Shown in pieces: positions 9,989 through 18,306 of a stretch of 64,000 nucleotides of DNA. The translations under genes and the position numbers were made by a program. The notes beneath the pieces are model-generated. The model did not search any database. It was not told the origin of the DNA and was given only the letters and a program-made list of their open reading frames with translations. The stretch lies in assembly GCF_000368085.1 (NCBI RefSeq), contig NZ_KB849239.1, positions 3,629,467 through 3,693,466 of the forward strand, given 5' to 3'. Numbering within the stretch: the stretch's first letter is position 1; the number at the start of each line of letters is the position of its first letter. Source of the DNA: Acinetobacter nosocomialis NIPH 2119. GTDB lineage: Bacteria; Pseudomonadota; Gammaproteobacteria; Pseudomonadales; Moraxellaceae.

Positions 9989-11857
9989 CTATTGAGATTG
10001 GAAATAAGGTTTCTTAGGTTTAACTTTCTTTTGAAAGCGCTCGGCACTTAATTTCTTTAATAGGCTTTTTGGAACAGGACAAGCTTCACCTAAAATTTGG
10101 GCCACTAAAACTTCACTACAAAGCGGCGCAAATAAAAAACCTTTTGAACCTAGACCTGCAAAGGTAGAAATACGGCTTTCACTCTGCATTTTGCCTACAA
10201 GTGGGAAATAATCTGGACTTTGAGCACGCACAGCTGCCCGACCTTGCCATTGTTCTACAGGTGGTAATTGTTTTGCATAAGTAGGGAAGACACTGTGGAT
10301 TAATTCAAAGTTATGCACATGATCGTCAAGCTGTACTTCTTGATCTTCTCGGTTCGGATAGAAAGATGCCCCTAAAATGAGTTGAGAAGAGTTAAGCTGC
10401 ATGCAGTAGCCACCATAGCTATACGCTTCATGCAAAGGTAGAGGTCCAAAAGAATTATCAACCCAGCTTACTTGTCCACGTATTGGCTTTAAAGGGGGAT
10501 AGTTCTCAAATAAAGCGGCACTTTCTCGGGCACAGCACACCACAACATGGTCTGCCTCTGCAATGATTTCATTATAATTCTTTAATTGAACTTTATTTTC
10601 AAAAGAAACAAGTGCTGTGATATTGGCAATTTTCAGTTCAATACCTGAATGTTGCAAAATTTCATCACGTAGTTGATGTGGAGAAACCGCTCCTGCTTCA
10701 GTCAATAAAATGTGTGGATAGTCCGATTCTAATGAGCTGGCTTGATGCGTAACAATATCCGCAGGATATTGGTCTGCAAGATCGAGAAGATCTTGGGCAT
10801 TTTTTAATGCCATTTGCTGTATTTGAATTGGGCGAAACGCTTGAAATTTTTTATAGAAATTCAGTGCATGTTGCCAGCTTAAAGTCATTAGATGCTCATG
10901 ACTTTGTTCAATTGGGCATAATTTAGGATTGAGCAATGCTAAAGGGTTGCCAGAAGCTCCTGATAAAGGCGCTGTACGCTCGAATAGACTAACTTGATGC
11001 CCACGTTCGGCAAATGCCCAAGCTGTGCTTAAACCAGCAATCCCTGCGCCAATGACGGCGATATGCTGCTTAAAATGAGAACGGGTGAGATCTGGTTCTG
11101 ATGCAATTTCTTCAGTTAAAGGTAATTTCCAAACTGCTTTAAGCATTTCTCGTTTGTGTCCAAAACCGCGAGGACGTGAAATATCAATTCCATGAGCCTT
11201 TAGCCCACGTTTGAGAACACCAGCTACACTAAATGACGCAAAGGTAGTGCCATAGTCAGAAAGACGTACAATATTGTTTAAAACATTCTGCTCCCACATG
11301 TCTGGATTGCATGAAGGTGCAAAACCATCTAGGAACCAAGCATTCACTGCTTTCGTTTTTACCATACTTGGAAAAATATCTTGCGCATCTCCTAGCCATA
11401 GATCGATGCTAAAACGTTCTTCTGGAAAACTTAAACGATGGCAACCTGCAATAGGCAAGGGATATTGTTCAATAAGTTGTTTCGCAAGTGGCTTAAGTTC
11501 ATCCCATACATCGAGTGCACGGATGAGATCTGCTTTGCTTAAAGGAAATTTTTCTACGCTAATTGCATGTAAATGGCTGTGGTTATTAGGACGGACCTGC
11601 TGCCAAAGCTGCCAGAGTGCAAGAATATTTAAACCGGTACCAAACCCGGTTTCTCCTACACTAAAATATTCAAAGTCTTGTAAATTAGCTAATCGTTCTG
11701 ATAGGTCATTGCCATTTAAAAATACATGTCTTGTTTCGAGCAGACCATTATCTTTGGAAAAATAGACATCACCAAATTGTTTGGAAATGGGAACCTCAAT
11801 ACCATCAATAGATTCCCAATCCAGCTCAGCAGTTTGTATACGGTTTGATTTGTTCAT
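9989..11857 (-). CDS. mnmC: Bifunctional tRNA mnm5s2U biosynthesis enzyme MnmC
   Basis: A 622-residue fusion. The N-terminal ~240 residues are the SAM-dependent methyltransferase MnmD domain (VGETGFGTGLN motif, WFLDGFAPSCNPDMW). The C-terminal part is the FAD-dependent oxidoreductase MnmC1 domain, with the dinucleotide motif AVIGAGIAGLSTAWAFAERG. The enzyme converts cmnm5s2U34 to nm5s2U and then methylates it to mnm5s2U in the anticodon wobble position of several tRNAs. ATG at 11857 is preferred; an in-frame GTG at 11887 overlaps the previous stop codon and would add 10 residues. Confidence 0.95.
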   Translation of the reverse strand: MNKSNRIQTAELDWESIDGIEVPISKQFGDVYFSKDNGLLETRHVFLNGNDLSERLANLQDFEYFSVGETGFGTGLNILALWQLWQQVRPNNHSHLHAISVEKFPLSKADLIRALDVWDELKPLAKQLIEQYPLPIAGCHRLSFPEERFSIDLWLGDAQDIFPSMVKTKAVNAWFLDGFAPSCNPDMWEQNVLNNIVRLSDYGTTFASFSVAGVLKRGLKAHGIDISRPRGFGHKREMLKAVWKLPLTEEIASEPDLTRSHFKQHIAVIGAGIAGLSTAWAFAERGHQVSLFERTAPLSGASGNPLALLNPKLCPIEQSHEHLMTLSWQHALNFYKKFQAFRPIQIQQMALKNAQDLLDLADQYPADIVTHQASSLESDYPHILLTEAGAVSPHQLRDEILQHSGIELKIANITALVSFENKVQLKNYNEIIAEADHVVVCCARESAALFENYPPLKPIRGQVSWVDNSFGPLPLHEAYSYGGYCMQLNSSQLILGASFYPNREDQEVQLDDHVHNFELIHSVFPTYAKQLPPVEQWQGRAAVRAQSPDYFPLVGKMQSESRISTFAGLGSKGFLFAPLCSEVLVAQILGEACPVPKSLLKKLSAERFQKKVKPKKPYFQSQ

Positions 11858-11880
11858 TCGGTTTAATAAGTCGCTCAGAA

Positions 11881-12360
11881 TTACCACTGACGACGACGTT
11901 TGGTGTAAACATAACTAGCGATAAAGAAACCAAGTAGTACGCCGCCTGCTAGTGTTACTGCGCCATATAAGAACATTTGAGCACTACGTTCACTTTGTAA
12001 AACTTGTACCTGAACAGACAAGTTATCGTTCTTTAGCTGTAACTCTTGGTTTTGTGCAAGTGCTTCAAGATTTGCATGTTCTAGCTGTTTTAGACGAGAT
12101 GCCTGATCTTGAACTAAAGCTTTGATTTTTGCATCTTGCTGCTGCTTATTTTTTGCGATTTGTTCTGCGGTAAGCGGCTGTGCTGTAGTTGCCGCCGTTG
12201 TAGCGGTCGGTTTGGCTACAGTTGCAGAAGTAGGCGCTGGTTTAGGCGCCTGAGTTGAAGGCACAGTAGATGGTGTTGCTGGCGTCGCAGCAGGTTCAAC
12301 TGCTCCGGCAGTTGAACAGATCAAACACAAGCCAAGAAAGCTTTTGGTTGCAAACTGCAT
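11881..12360 (-). CDS. Exported coiled-coil protein with C-terminal membrane anchor
   Basis: A 159-residue protein of unknown function. It starts with a signal peptide (MQFATKSFLGLCLICSTAGA). A Pro/Ala/Thr-rich low-complexity stretch follows to about residue 60, then a coiled coil (repeated Q/K/L heptads to about 125), then a C-terminal transmembrane helix LYGAVTLAGGVLLGFFIASY with a basic cytoplasmic tail KRRRQW. The layout recalls SH3-domain/coiled-coil/TM proteins of the TIGR04211 type, but no SH3 domain is present. The start 4 bases after the yciI stop has AGGG upstream. It lies in a yciI-this-mnmC run with tiny gaps. Confidence 0.7.
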   Translation of the reverse strand: MQFATKSFLGLCLICSTAGAVEPAATPATPSTVPSTQAPKPAPTSATVAKPTATTAATTAQPLTAEQIAKNKQQQDAKIKALVQDQASRLKQLEHANLEALAQNQELQLKNDNLSVQVQVLQSERSAQMFLYGAVTLAGGVLLGFFIASYVYTKRRRQW

Positions 12361-12364
12361 GCGT

Positions 12365-12667
12365 TTACCCTTTTGGAAATGCTTTATTAAACGGTTTGAC
12401 ATCAATATGGCTATAAATGCCTTCTTTCAAAAATGGTTCTTCTTTTAACCATTCATCTAAAGCTTCACGGCTATCAAACTCTACAATCATAGTACTACCG
12501 TAAAAACCAGCCTGTGGATCATTCGGATCTTTTGGCATAGCTCCAGCGGCAACAAGACGACCTTCATCATCAAGTTTTTGTAAACGTTCGATATGTTGAG
12601 GGCGTACTGCTAAACGTTTCTCTAGAGTTCCTTCGTTATCGGTACAGCTTAGAACAAAAAAAGGCAT
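12365..12667 (-). CDS. yciI: YciI family protein
   Basis: A 100-residue alpha-beta plait protein matching YciI: MPFFVLSCTDNEG start, RPQHIERLQKL with the conserved His, the central GRLVAAGAMPKD block, and the C-terminal DPFxxEGIYSHIDVKPFN-like end (here EPFLKEGIYSHIDVKPFN). The fold is ferredoxin-like with a putative His-Asp catalytic pair; the physiological reaction is unsettled. It sits next to yciB on the same strand, a pairing also found in enterobacteria. Confidence 0.93.
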   Translation of the reverse strand: MPFFVLSCTDNEGTLEKRLAVRPQHIERLQKLDDEGRLVAAGAMPKDPNDPQAGFYGSTMIVEFDSREALDEWLKEEPFLKEGIYSHIDVKPFNKAFPKG

Positions 12668-12701
12668 GTCATCGTATCTCTATAATCAAACCGAAATCAC
12701 A

Positions 12702-13316
12702 TTAAGCATCTGTTGACTTAAAATGTTTGCGTAAAATAATGAATTGAATAATGATAAATGAAAACATGACGATCATGTCACCAAATGCCGTAAATTCACC
12801 CCAATATTTTCCGCCATGAAATAAAAACGCGAAGAAAATATGTAAACCGGACATGACGACAAACATAGCTGCCCAAGCGAAATTTAAATTTTTCCAACCT
12901 TTTTCGCTTAGCTCTAAAATTGGATCGAATAAACGTTTAATAAGAGGTTTACGTTCCTTACCAAACCAAGGTGAAACTAAGAAAGCACCAGCAAATACTA
13001 AGTTCAAAATTGCAGCTTTTAAACGAATATAAAAATCATCGCTTAACATGAGTGTAATGCCACCAAAAATAACTGTCATAAACAGTACAATCCACTGCTG
13101 TTTATCTAGGCGGAATTTTTGAATGATGAACAAAGCACCATACACGATAAGCATTGAAATAATTAAGCCTGTTGTAGCGACCAGAATATTATTGTTATTT
13201 ACACCGCCAGCGGAACCGATCAATTTTAGCAACGGGTGATGAGCATTCGCAGGATCAACAGTTTTATATAAATAGAAGAAAATAATTAATGGAACAAAGT
13301 CCAGAAGTGCTTTCAT
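12702..13316 (-). CDS. yciB: Inner membrane septation protein A (YciB/IspZ)
   Basis: A 204-residue polytopic membrane protein beginning MKALLDFVPLIIFFYLYK, the characteristic YciB N-terminus, with about five membrane helices and the LFDPILELSEKGWKNLNFAWA segment. E. coli YciB contributes to envelope integrity and interacts with division and elongation proteins. A longer frame to 13385 exists, but the homologous start is this ATG; the extension would overlap the divergent PHP-domain gene. Confidence 0.92.
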   Translation of the reverse strand: MKALLDFVPLIIFFYLYKTVDPANAHHPLLKLIGSAGGVNNNNILVATTGLIISMLIVYGALFIIQKFRLDKQQWIVLFMTVIFGGITLMLSDDFYIRLKAAILNLVFAGAFLVSPWFGKERKPLIKRLFDPILELSEKGWKNLNFAWAAMFVVMSGLHIFFAFLFHGGKYWGEFTAFGDMIVMFSFIIIQFIILRKHFKSTDA

Positions 13317-13360
13317 GTTAGAGTATCTGATCAGGTTTGGTGAATGGCATAGTATAAAAG

Positions 13361-14212
13361 ATGCAAGGCATAGATTTACATACACATAGCAATATTTCTG
13401 ATGGAACTTTGTCTCCGGAATTGCTGGTGCAAGCTGCTGTGGATGTGAAGTTGCATACCTTGGCGCTTACTGATCACGATACAATGGATGGCTTGCAGCG
13501 TGCAAAGAAAGCAGCGCAAGCCCATGATTTAAAAATTATTTCTGGTGTTGAGATCTCAAGCCAATGGTCTAGACCAAGCACAAAAAAAAGCTATGGCGTG
13601 CATATTGTGGCTTTAAACATGCAAGATGAAGCACCAATTTTGGAAGCATTAGAACAACAAAAAAGAATTAGAGCACAAAGAGCAGAAGTTATTTGTGAAC
13701 TATTAAAAAAGTGTATTGGCTTTGATATTTATCAGGATGTGCTTGATAAAGTTGAAAATCAACCAGACCGTATTACCAGAACACACATTGCCAAAACCTT
13801 AGTTGAAAAGAATGTAGTGAGTCGTCCTCAACAAGCTTTTGACCGTTTTTTAAAAGAAGGTAAGCGTGCCTTTGTAAAGTTTGAAGGCTTGGGCTTAAAA
13901 GAAACGATAGAGGTTATTCATAATAGTAAAGGTTTGGCAGTTTTAGCTCATCCAACTCGTTATGATTTATCTGCAACTAATACACGCTATTTGATTGAGT
14001 TATTTGCGAGTTGTGGTGGTGACGCCGTAGAGTTGCCGCCACCTGTAGATCCTTTATCTACTCGCCAAATGATTGATCGTATGATTGATCAGCATCATCT
14101 GGCGGTTTCAATTGGCAGTGATTTTCATGGTGAAAATATGCCATGGATTAAATTAGGTAATACGCCTAAACCAAAGAGTGATCAGTTGGGTATTTGGGAA
14201 CGTTTTCTCTAA
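13361..14212 (+). CDS. rnm: PHP-domain 5'-3' exoribonuclease, RNase AM homologue (YciV/TrpH)
   Basis: A 283-residue PHP-superfamily metal phosphoesterase. Metal ligands are visible: H7/H9 in DLHTHSNISDG, D38-H39 in LTDHDTMDGL, E in ISGVEISSQW, H in VLAHPTRYD and D-x-H in GSDFHGEN. E. coli YciV trims 5' ends of short RNAs and contributes to 5S and 23S rRNA maturation. Length is close to E. coli (293). The neighbouring yciB-yciI pair supports orthology. The symbol is assigned by homology. Confidence 0.88.
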   Translation: MQGIDLHTHSNISDGTLSPELLVQAAVDVKLHTLALTDHDTMDGLQRAKKAAQAHDLKIISGVEISSQWSRPSTKKSYGVHIVALNMQDEAPILEALEQQKRIRAQRAEVICELLKKCIGFDIYQDVLDKVENQPDRITRTHIAKTLVEKNVVSRPQQAFDRFLKEGKRAFVKFEGLGLKETIEVIHNSKGLAVLAHPTRYDLSATNTRYLIELFASCGGDAVELPPPVDPLSTRQMIDRMIDQHHLAVSIGSDFHGENMPWIKLGNTPKPKSDQLGIWERFL

Positions 14213-14219
14213 TAATGTC

Positions 14220-15131
14220 CTAGAGTAAGTTGTTATCTTGAGCTTGAATTGGAGGAGGTGTTGGTTTACCCAGCGTTCCTAAAAGTTCAATTTCGATACT
14301 CCGGACCATTGCATCTAATGGTAAATCATTACTTTGAGTACCAAAAGGTTCTTCAATTTCAGAGCTTAGGGCATCTAGACCTAAGAAGGTATATGCCAAA
14401 ATTCCAACCAGTAAAGGTGTTGCTAAGCCAAGCAAAGAACCTAAGCTAAATGGCAACATAAAACAGAAAAAGTAAACAGTGCGGTTGAGCAAGACTGAAT
14501 AAGCAAAAGGAATAGGAGTATTTGCAATACGGTCACAGCCAGTCTGTACAACACTTAAATCTGCAACATTTTTATTCATTTGAGCATAAATAATATCTGA
14601 GATTTCACCTTCTTTAAGCGCTTGTAATAACTCCCATTGAATAAGACTGAGCGTATATTGCGGCGCATTATTTTGTTGGTATAGCTGAGTCAATGCTTGT
14701 TGACTCATACCACTGGTTTGTATTAATTCGGTTGGGTTGGCCGTTTGGCGGCGTAAACGGTCACGTAACACATTTGCAAACACAATAACGTGATGAATGA
14801 CTCGTTCACGGCGGGCTTGAGTTAAAATACGACAGTCGCGGTCAAAGTGACGTGAAGTCGCAATGAGTACACCCCATAGTTTCCGTGCTTCCCACCACCG
14901 GTCATAACACGCCGTATTTTTAAAGCCTAAAAAAATAGAAAGTACAACGCCAATTAAGGTGAAGCCAACTAAAGGAATTTCTGGAAAACGGTAGAGATTA
15001 ATATATTCAACCCCACCAATGATTGCCGAAATCAGCATTACCACCCCTAAAGAGGGCAAAATTTTTGGTAATATCGTCCCTCGCCAAGAGAATAAAACTT
15101 TAAAAATACTGGGCTGTTCACGAACAATCAT
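14220..15131 (-). CDS. Bestrophin-family (UPF0187/YneE) ion channel
   Basis: A 303-residue membrane protein of the bacterial bestrophin family. It has four predicted membrane regions (around residues 20-45, 45-70, 205-230 and 230-255), the SIFLGFKNTACYDRWWEARKLWG block that is the family hallmark, and the DALSSEIEEPFG motif near residue 255. Bacterial homologues form pentameric ion channels; a Klebsiella member conducts cations. The gene ends 7 bases from the convergent RNase AM gene with no visible terminator between them. Confidence 0.9.
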   Translation of the reverse strand: MIVREQPSIFKVLFSWRGTILPKILPSLGVVMLISAIIGGVEYINLYRFPEIPLVGFTLIGVVLSIFLGFKNTACYDRWWEARKLWGVLIATSRHFDRDCRILTQARRERVIHHVIVFANVLRDRLRRQTANPTELIQTSGMSQQALTQLYQQNNAPQYTLSLIQWELLQALKEGEISDIIYAQMNKNVADLSVVQTGCDRIANTPIPFAYSVLLNRTVYFFCFMLPFSLGSLLGLATPLLVGILAYTFLGLDALSSEIEEPFGTQSNDLPLDAMVRSIEIELLGTLGKPTPPPIQAQDNNLL

Positions 15132-15193
15132 TTTATTTTAAACGTCGCTATTTTTGTTTTTGATATTCTAAGCTTAGTGATGCTTTGTCAATA

Positions 15194-15901
15194 TCATTGA
15201 ACGGCTATTGAAGTAGGGTTGAGCAGTTGTTGTTCAGCAAATGAAAAGCTACCTTCTGGCGAGATAATAAAATGGTCCAGTAGACGAATTTCTAAAAGCT
15301 GACAGGCCTGTTCAAGTTGCTCTGTGAGTTTAATATCTTCGAGAGAGGGCTGTGCGGAACCAAATGGGTGGTTATGAGCTATTACCAATTGGCAAGCGTG
15401 CTGTTGTAAGGCATATCGTAAGGTTTGATTCACTGAAACGGCGCAGTGTTGAACTGAACCAAAAAATAACTTTTTAAAATGCAATTTTCGTAGTTCGGCA
15501 TCTAAGCAAAGTACCGCAAAGACTTCCTGTTTTTCACCTTTTAACTCATAACGCAGATAATCTAGAACTAAATGAGATGAATGAAGGCTTAGTTCAGTTT
15601 GACTAAAATGATAGTCGAGATAACGCCGTCCAAGTTCTTTTACGGCCAATAATTGGGAATACTTCGTAGCTCCAATACCATTAAATTGAGCTAATTCATT
15701 GAAAGAAGCATCGAAAACAGCATTGAGGCTTCCGAATTGTTGAATCAGTAAGCGGGCGAGTTCAACAGCCGAATGTTGACGTGAACCTGAGCGAAGAAAG
15801 ATCGCGAGTAATTCAGAGTCAGAGAGACTTTGAGGGCCTTGTTGTAATAACCGTTCTCTTGGCCGTTCTTGTTCTGGCCAATTTTTAATAGAAGTATTCA
15901 T
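15194..15901 (-). CDS. radC: RadC-family JAMM-domain protein
   Basis: A 235-residue protein. The N-terminal helix-hairpin-helix region (NGIGATKYSQLLA) is followed by a JAB/MPN domain with the full zinc-metalloprotease-type motif HNHPFGSAQPSLED (H-x-H-x7-S-x2-D). Called a DNA repair protein historically, although its biochemical role is unproven. The ATG at 15901 with GGGGA upstream is preferred to a start 15 codons earlier. It is divergent from coaBC, the usual gammaproteobacterial radC-coaBC arrangement. Confidence 0.92.
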   Translation of the reverse strand: MNTSIKNWPEQERPRERLLQQGPQSLSDSELLAIFLRSGSRQHSAVELARLLIQQFGSLNAVFDASFNELAQFNGIGATKYSQLLAVKELGRRYLDYHFSQTELSLHSSHLVLDYLRYELKGEKQEVFAVLCLDAELRKLHFKKLFFGSVQHCAVSVNQTLRYALQQHACQLVIAHNHPFGSAQPSLEDIKLTEQLEQACQLLEIRLLDHFIISPEGSFSFAEQQLLNPTSIAVQ

Positions 15902-16013
15902 ATTCCCCAGCAATATTCTGCTTAAAAATTTATTTTGTTTGCCCAATCAATCTTGGGTCTGCGCGTATTTAATGCTATTGTGAGCGCCACTGCAACAGAA
16001 AGGTATCCTGTTC

Positions 16014-17267
16014 GTGAGCTTTGATTTAAGTGTTATTCCTCATAAAAACATTGTTTTAGCTGTTACAGGTGGGATTGCTGCCTATAAGAGTGCCATTTTG
16101 GTCCGTCGTCTTAAAGATTATGGTTTTGACGTTCGGGTTGTGATGACACACGGAGCTCAAGCATTTATTACCCCTCTAACGTTTCAGGCTCTTTCTGGAA
16201 ATCCTGTACATACCGAGCTTTTAGACCCAGAAGCTGAAGCTGGAATGGGCCATATTGAATTGGCTCGTTGGGCTGATTTGTTACTGGTTGCTCCGGCAAG
16301 CTGTGACACGCTGGCTAAGTTTGCTAATGGTTTGGCAGATGACTTACTGAGTACTTTATTTTTAGCAACTAAAGCACCTGTGTGGGTTGCACCAGCAATG
16401 AACCAGCAAATGTGGGCTGCAAAAGCAACCCAGCGTAATTTGCAAACTCTGGTTGAAGATGGCGTACATGTGATTATGCCAGATTCAGGTGAACAGGCTT
16501 GTGGAGATGTTGGTTTAGGTCGTATGCCAGAACCGGAAGAAATTGCAAGGCAAGTGGCGGGTTATTTCCATCAAGCCCAACGTGCGATTGCTGAAAAATT
16601 TGGTTTGTTGGCTGGTAAGCGAGTTGTGATTACTGCTGGACCAACACGTGAAGCGATTGATCCTGTTCGTTATATTTCAAACCATAGTACTGGAAAAATG
16701 GGCTTTGCTTTAGCGGCTGCATGTTATGCGGCGGGCGCAAAAGTGACTTTAATTGCTGGTCCTGTAAGTTTAGATACGCCAAATGGTGTTCAACGTGTAA
16801 ATGTTGCATCTGCACGACAAATGTTAGATGTCAGCATGAGTTCACTTGAGACCGGATGTGACATTTTCATTGCTACAGCGGCAGTAGCTGATTATCGCGT
16901 TGCTGAAGTGGCTGAGCACAAGATTAAGAAAGCAGGGGATGAGCTGAATGTTTCCCTTGTAAAAAATCCGGATATTGTGGCAACTATTGCCGCTCAGGAA
17001 AAACGTCCATTTATGGTGGGTTTTGCTGCCGAAACGCAAAATGTTGAAGAATATGCAGCGGGTAAACTGGTTGCTAAAAAACTAGATATGATTGCGTGTA
17101 ACGATGTTTCTCGTGCTGATATTGGTTTTGCTTCGGATGAAAATGCGATGACTGTTTTCTTTGCCCAAAGCTACCATATGAAAAAGCGTGAGTTAGAAAA
17201 AGCATCGAAGCAAGAAATTTCTCAACAATTGGTTGAAGCAATTTCGGATGCATTACGCCGTAAATAA
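16014..17267 (+). CDS. coaBC: Bifunctional phosphopantothenoylcysteine decarboxylase/phosphopantothenate-cysteine ligase
   Basis: A 417-residue fusion. The N-terminal CoaC flavoprotein domain has VTGGIAAYKS, active-site His80 in GMGHIELARWAD, the PAMNQQMW substrate clamp and the QACGDVGLGRM lid cysteine. The C-terminal CoaB ligase domain has ITAGPTREAIDPVRYISNHS and ATAAVADYR. It makes 4'-phosphopantetheine from 4'-phosphopantothenate, cysteine and CTP for coenzyme A synthesis. The start is GTG with AAGG about 10 bases upstream. Confidence 0.96.
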   Translation: MSFDLSVIPHKNIVLAVTGGIAAYKSAILVRRLKDYGFDVRVVMTHGAQAFITPLTFQALSGNPVHTELLDPEAEAGMGHIELARWADLLLVAPASCDTLAKFANGLADDLLSTLFLATKAPVWVAPAMNQQMWAAKATQRNLQTLVEDGVHVIMPDSGEQACGDVGLGRMPEPEEIARQVAGYFHQAQRAIAEKFGLLAGKRVVITAGPTREAIDPVRYISNHSTGKMGFALAAACYAAGAKVTLIAGPVSLDTPNGVQRVNVASARQMLDVSMSSLETGCDIFIATAAVADYRVAEVAEHKIKKAGDELNVSLVKNPDIVATIAAQEKRPFMVGFAAETQNVEEYAAGKLVAKKLDMIACNDVSRADIGFASDENAMTVFFAQSYHMKKRELEKASKQEISQQLVEAISDALRRK

Positions 17268-17282
17268 TTTTTGCACCAAATA

Positions 17283-17313
17283 AAAAAAACCGCGAATAAA
17301 TCGCGGTTTTTTT
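17283..17313. terminator. Bidirectional terminator between coaBC and secF
   Basis: Stem aaaaaaaccgcga / tcgcggttttttt with a 5-base loop. A and T runs on both sides fit the convergent ends of coaBC and the sec operon. Confidence 0.92.
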
Positions 17314-17332
17314 AATAGTCTTATTTAGACAA

Positions 17333-18298
17333 TCAAGGAATTTCATCTTCAAATTCAGGTTTAACCTGAACGATAAAGTCCTGACGGTTAAGACCACGCC
17401 ACAATGCAAATGCTGTACCGATATAAATCGAAGAATAAGTACCGACAAAGACACCTACAAACATTGCAACAGAGAACCAGTGTAAGCCATCACCGCCTAA
17501 GAACATCATTGCAAGTACTACAAGCAATAATGTCATTGAGGTATGAATAGTACGACGTAAAGTCTCAGTTAAGGCAATATCCACGATTTCACGTGGAGTC
17601 GCGCCGCGAATTTTACGGAAGTTTTCACGTATACGGTCTGATACCACGATGTTATCGTTAAGCGAGAAACCAATCACCGCGAGTACAGCAGCTAAAACTG
17701 TAAGGTCAAATGGCCATTGGAATAATGCAAAAGCACCAATAATGATGATGATGTCATGGAATAAAGACATTACAGCACCCATCGCGAGTTTAAACTCAAA
17801 GCGAATGGTCACGTAGATCAACATTAAGATAAGTGCAAGAGCAACCGCTCCAGCTGAACGAACATAAAGCTCATTACCCACTTGACCGCCTACAGAGTCC
17901 ACTTTATGAACTTCGGCAGCGTTATTTGGTAATTGCACAGCTTTGGTGATCGCGTTATTAAGATCTTCAACCTTAACTTCTTGTACCGGCATACGCACGA
18001 GTAAGTCTTTATTACTACCTAGCGTTTGTACTACGGCATCTTTAAAACCAGCTTTGTCGAGAGCCTGAATAACTTCAGACTGATTTGCTGGTTGCGCATA
18101 GTTAAGTTCGGCAGAAACACCGCCTGTAAAGTCCAAACCTAAGTTAAGACCTTTAGTCGCGATAAAGAAAATACTCGCTAAAGTAATAAGGATCGAGAAG
18201 ATTGCTGCTGGTTTAGCAATCTTCATAAACGGGATGATTTTTGCATCATCCGGACGACCATATTGTTTTGAAGGCTGTTGAGTCACTTTAGTCATCAT
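17333..18298 (-). CDS. secF: Protein translocase subunit SecF
   Basis: A 321-residue membrane protein with six helices: one N-terminal, a periplasmic domain with the LGLDFTGGVSAEL signature, then five C-terminal helices including the FSLNDNIVVSDRIREN motif of the RND-like SecDF fold. With SecD and YajC it uses the proton gradient to help pull exported proteins through SecYEG. AAGGAG lies 4 bases before this ATG and 7 before the next in-frame ATG (18295), so the second Met may be the real start. It begins 8 bases after secD. Confidence 0.97.
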   Translation of the reverse strand: MMTKVTQQPSKQYGRPDDAKIIPFMKIAKPAAIFSILITLASIFFIATKGLNLGLDFTGGVSAELNYAQPANQSEVIQALDKAGFKDAVVQTLGSNKDLLVRMPVQEVKVEDLNNAITKAVQLPNNAAEVHKVDSVGGQVGNELYVRSAGAVALALILMLIYVTIRFEFKLAMGAVMSLFHDIIIIIGAFALFQWPFDLTVLAAVLAVIGFSLNDNIVVSDRIRENFRKIRGATPREIVDIALTETLRRTIHTSMTLLLVVLAMMFLGGDGLHWFSVAMFVGVFVGTYSSIYIGTAFALWRGLNRQDFIVQVKPEFEDEIP

Positions 18299-18306
18299 AG
18301 ATCTCC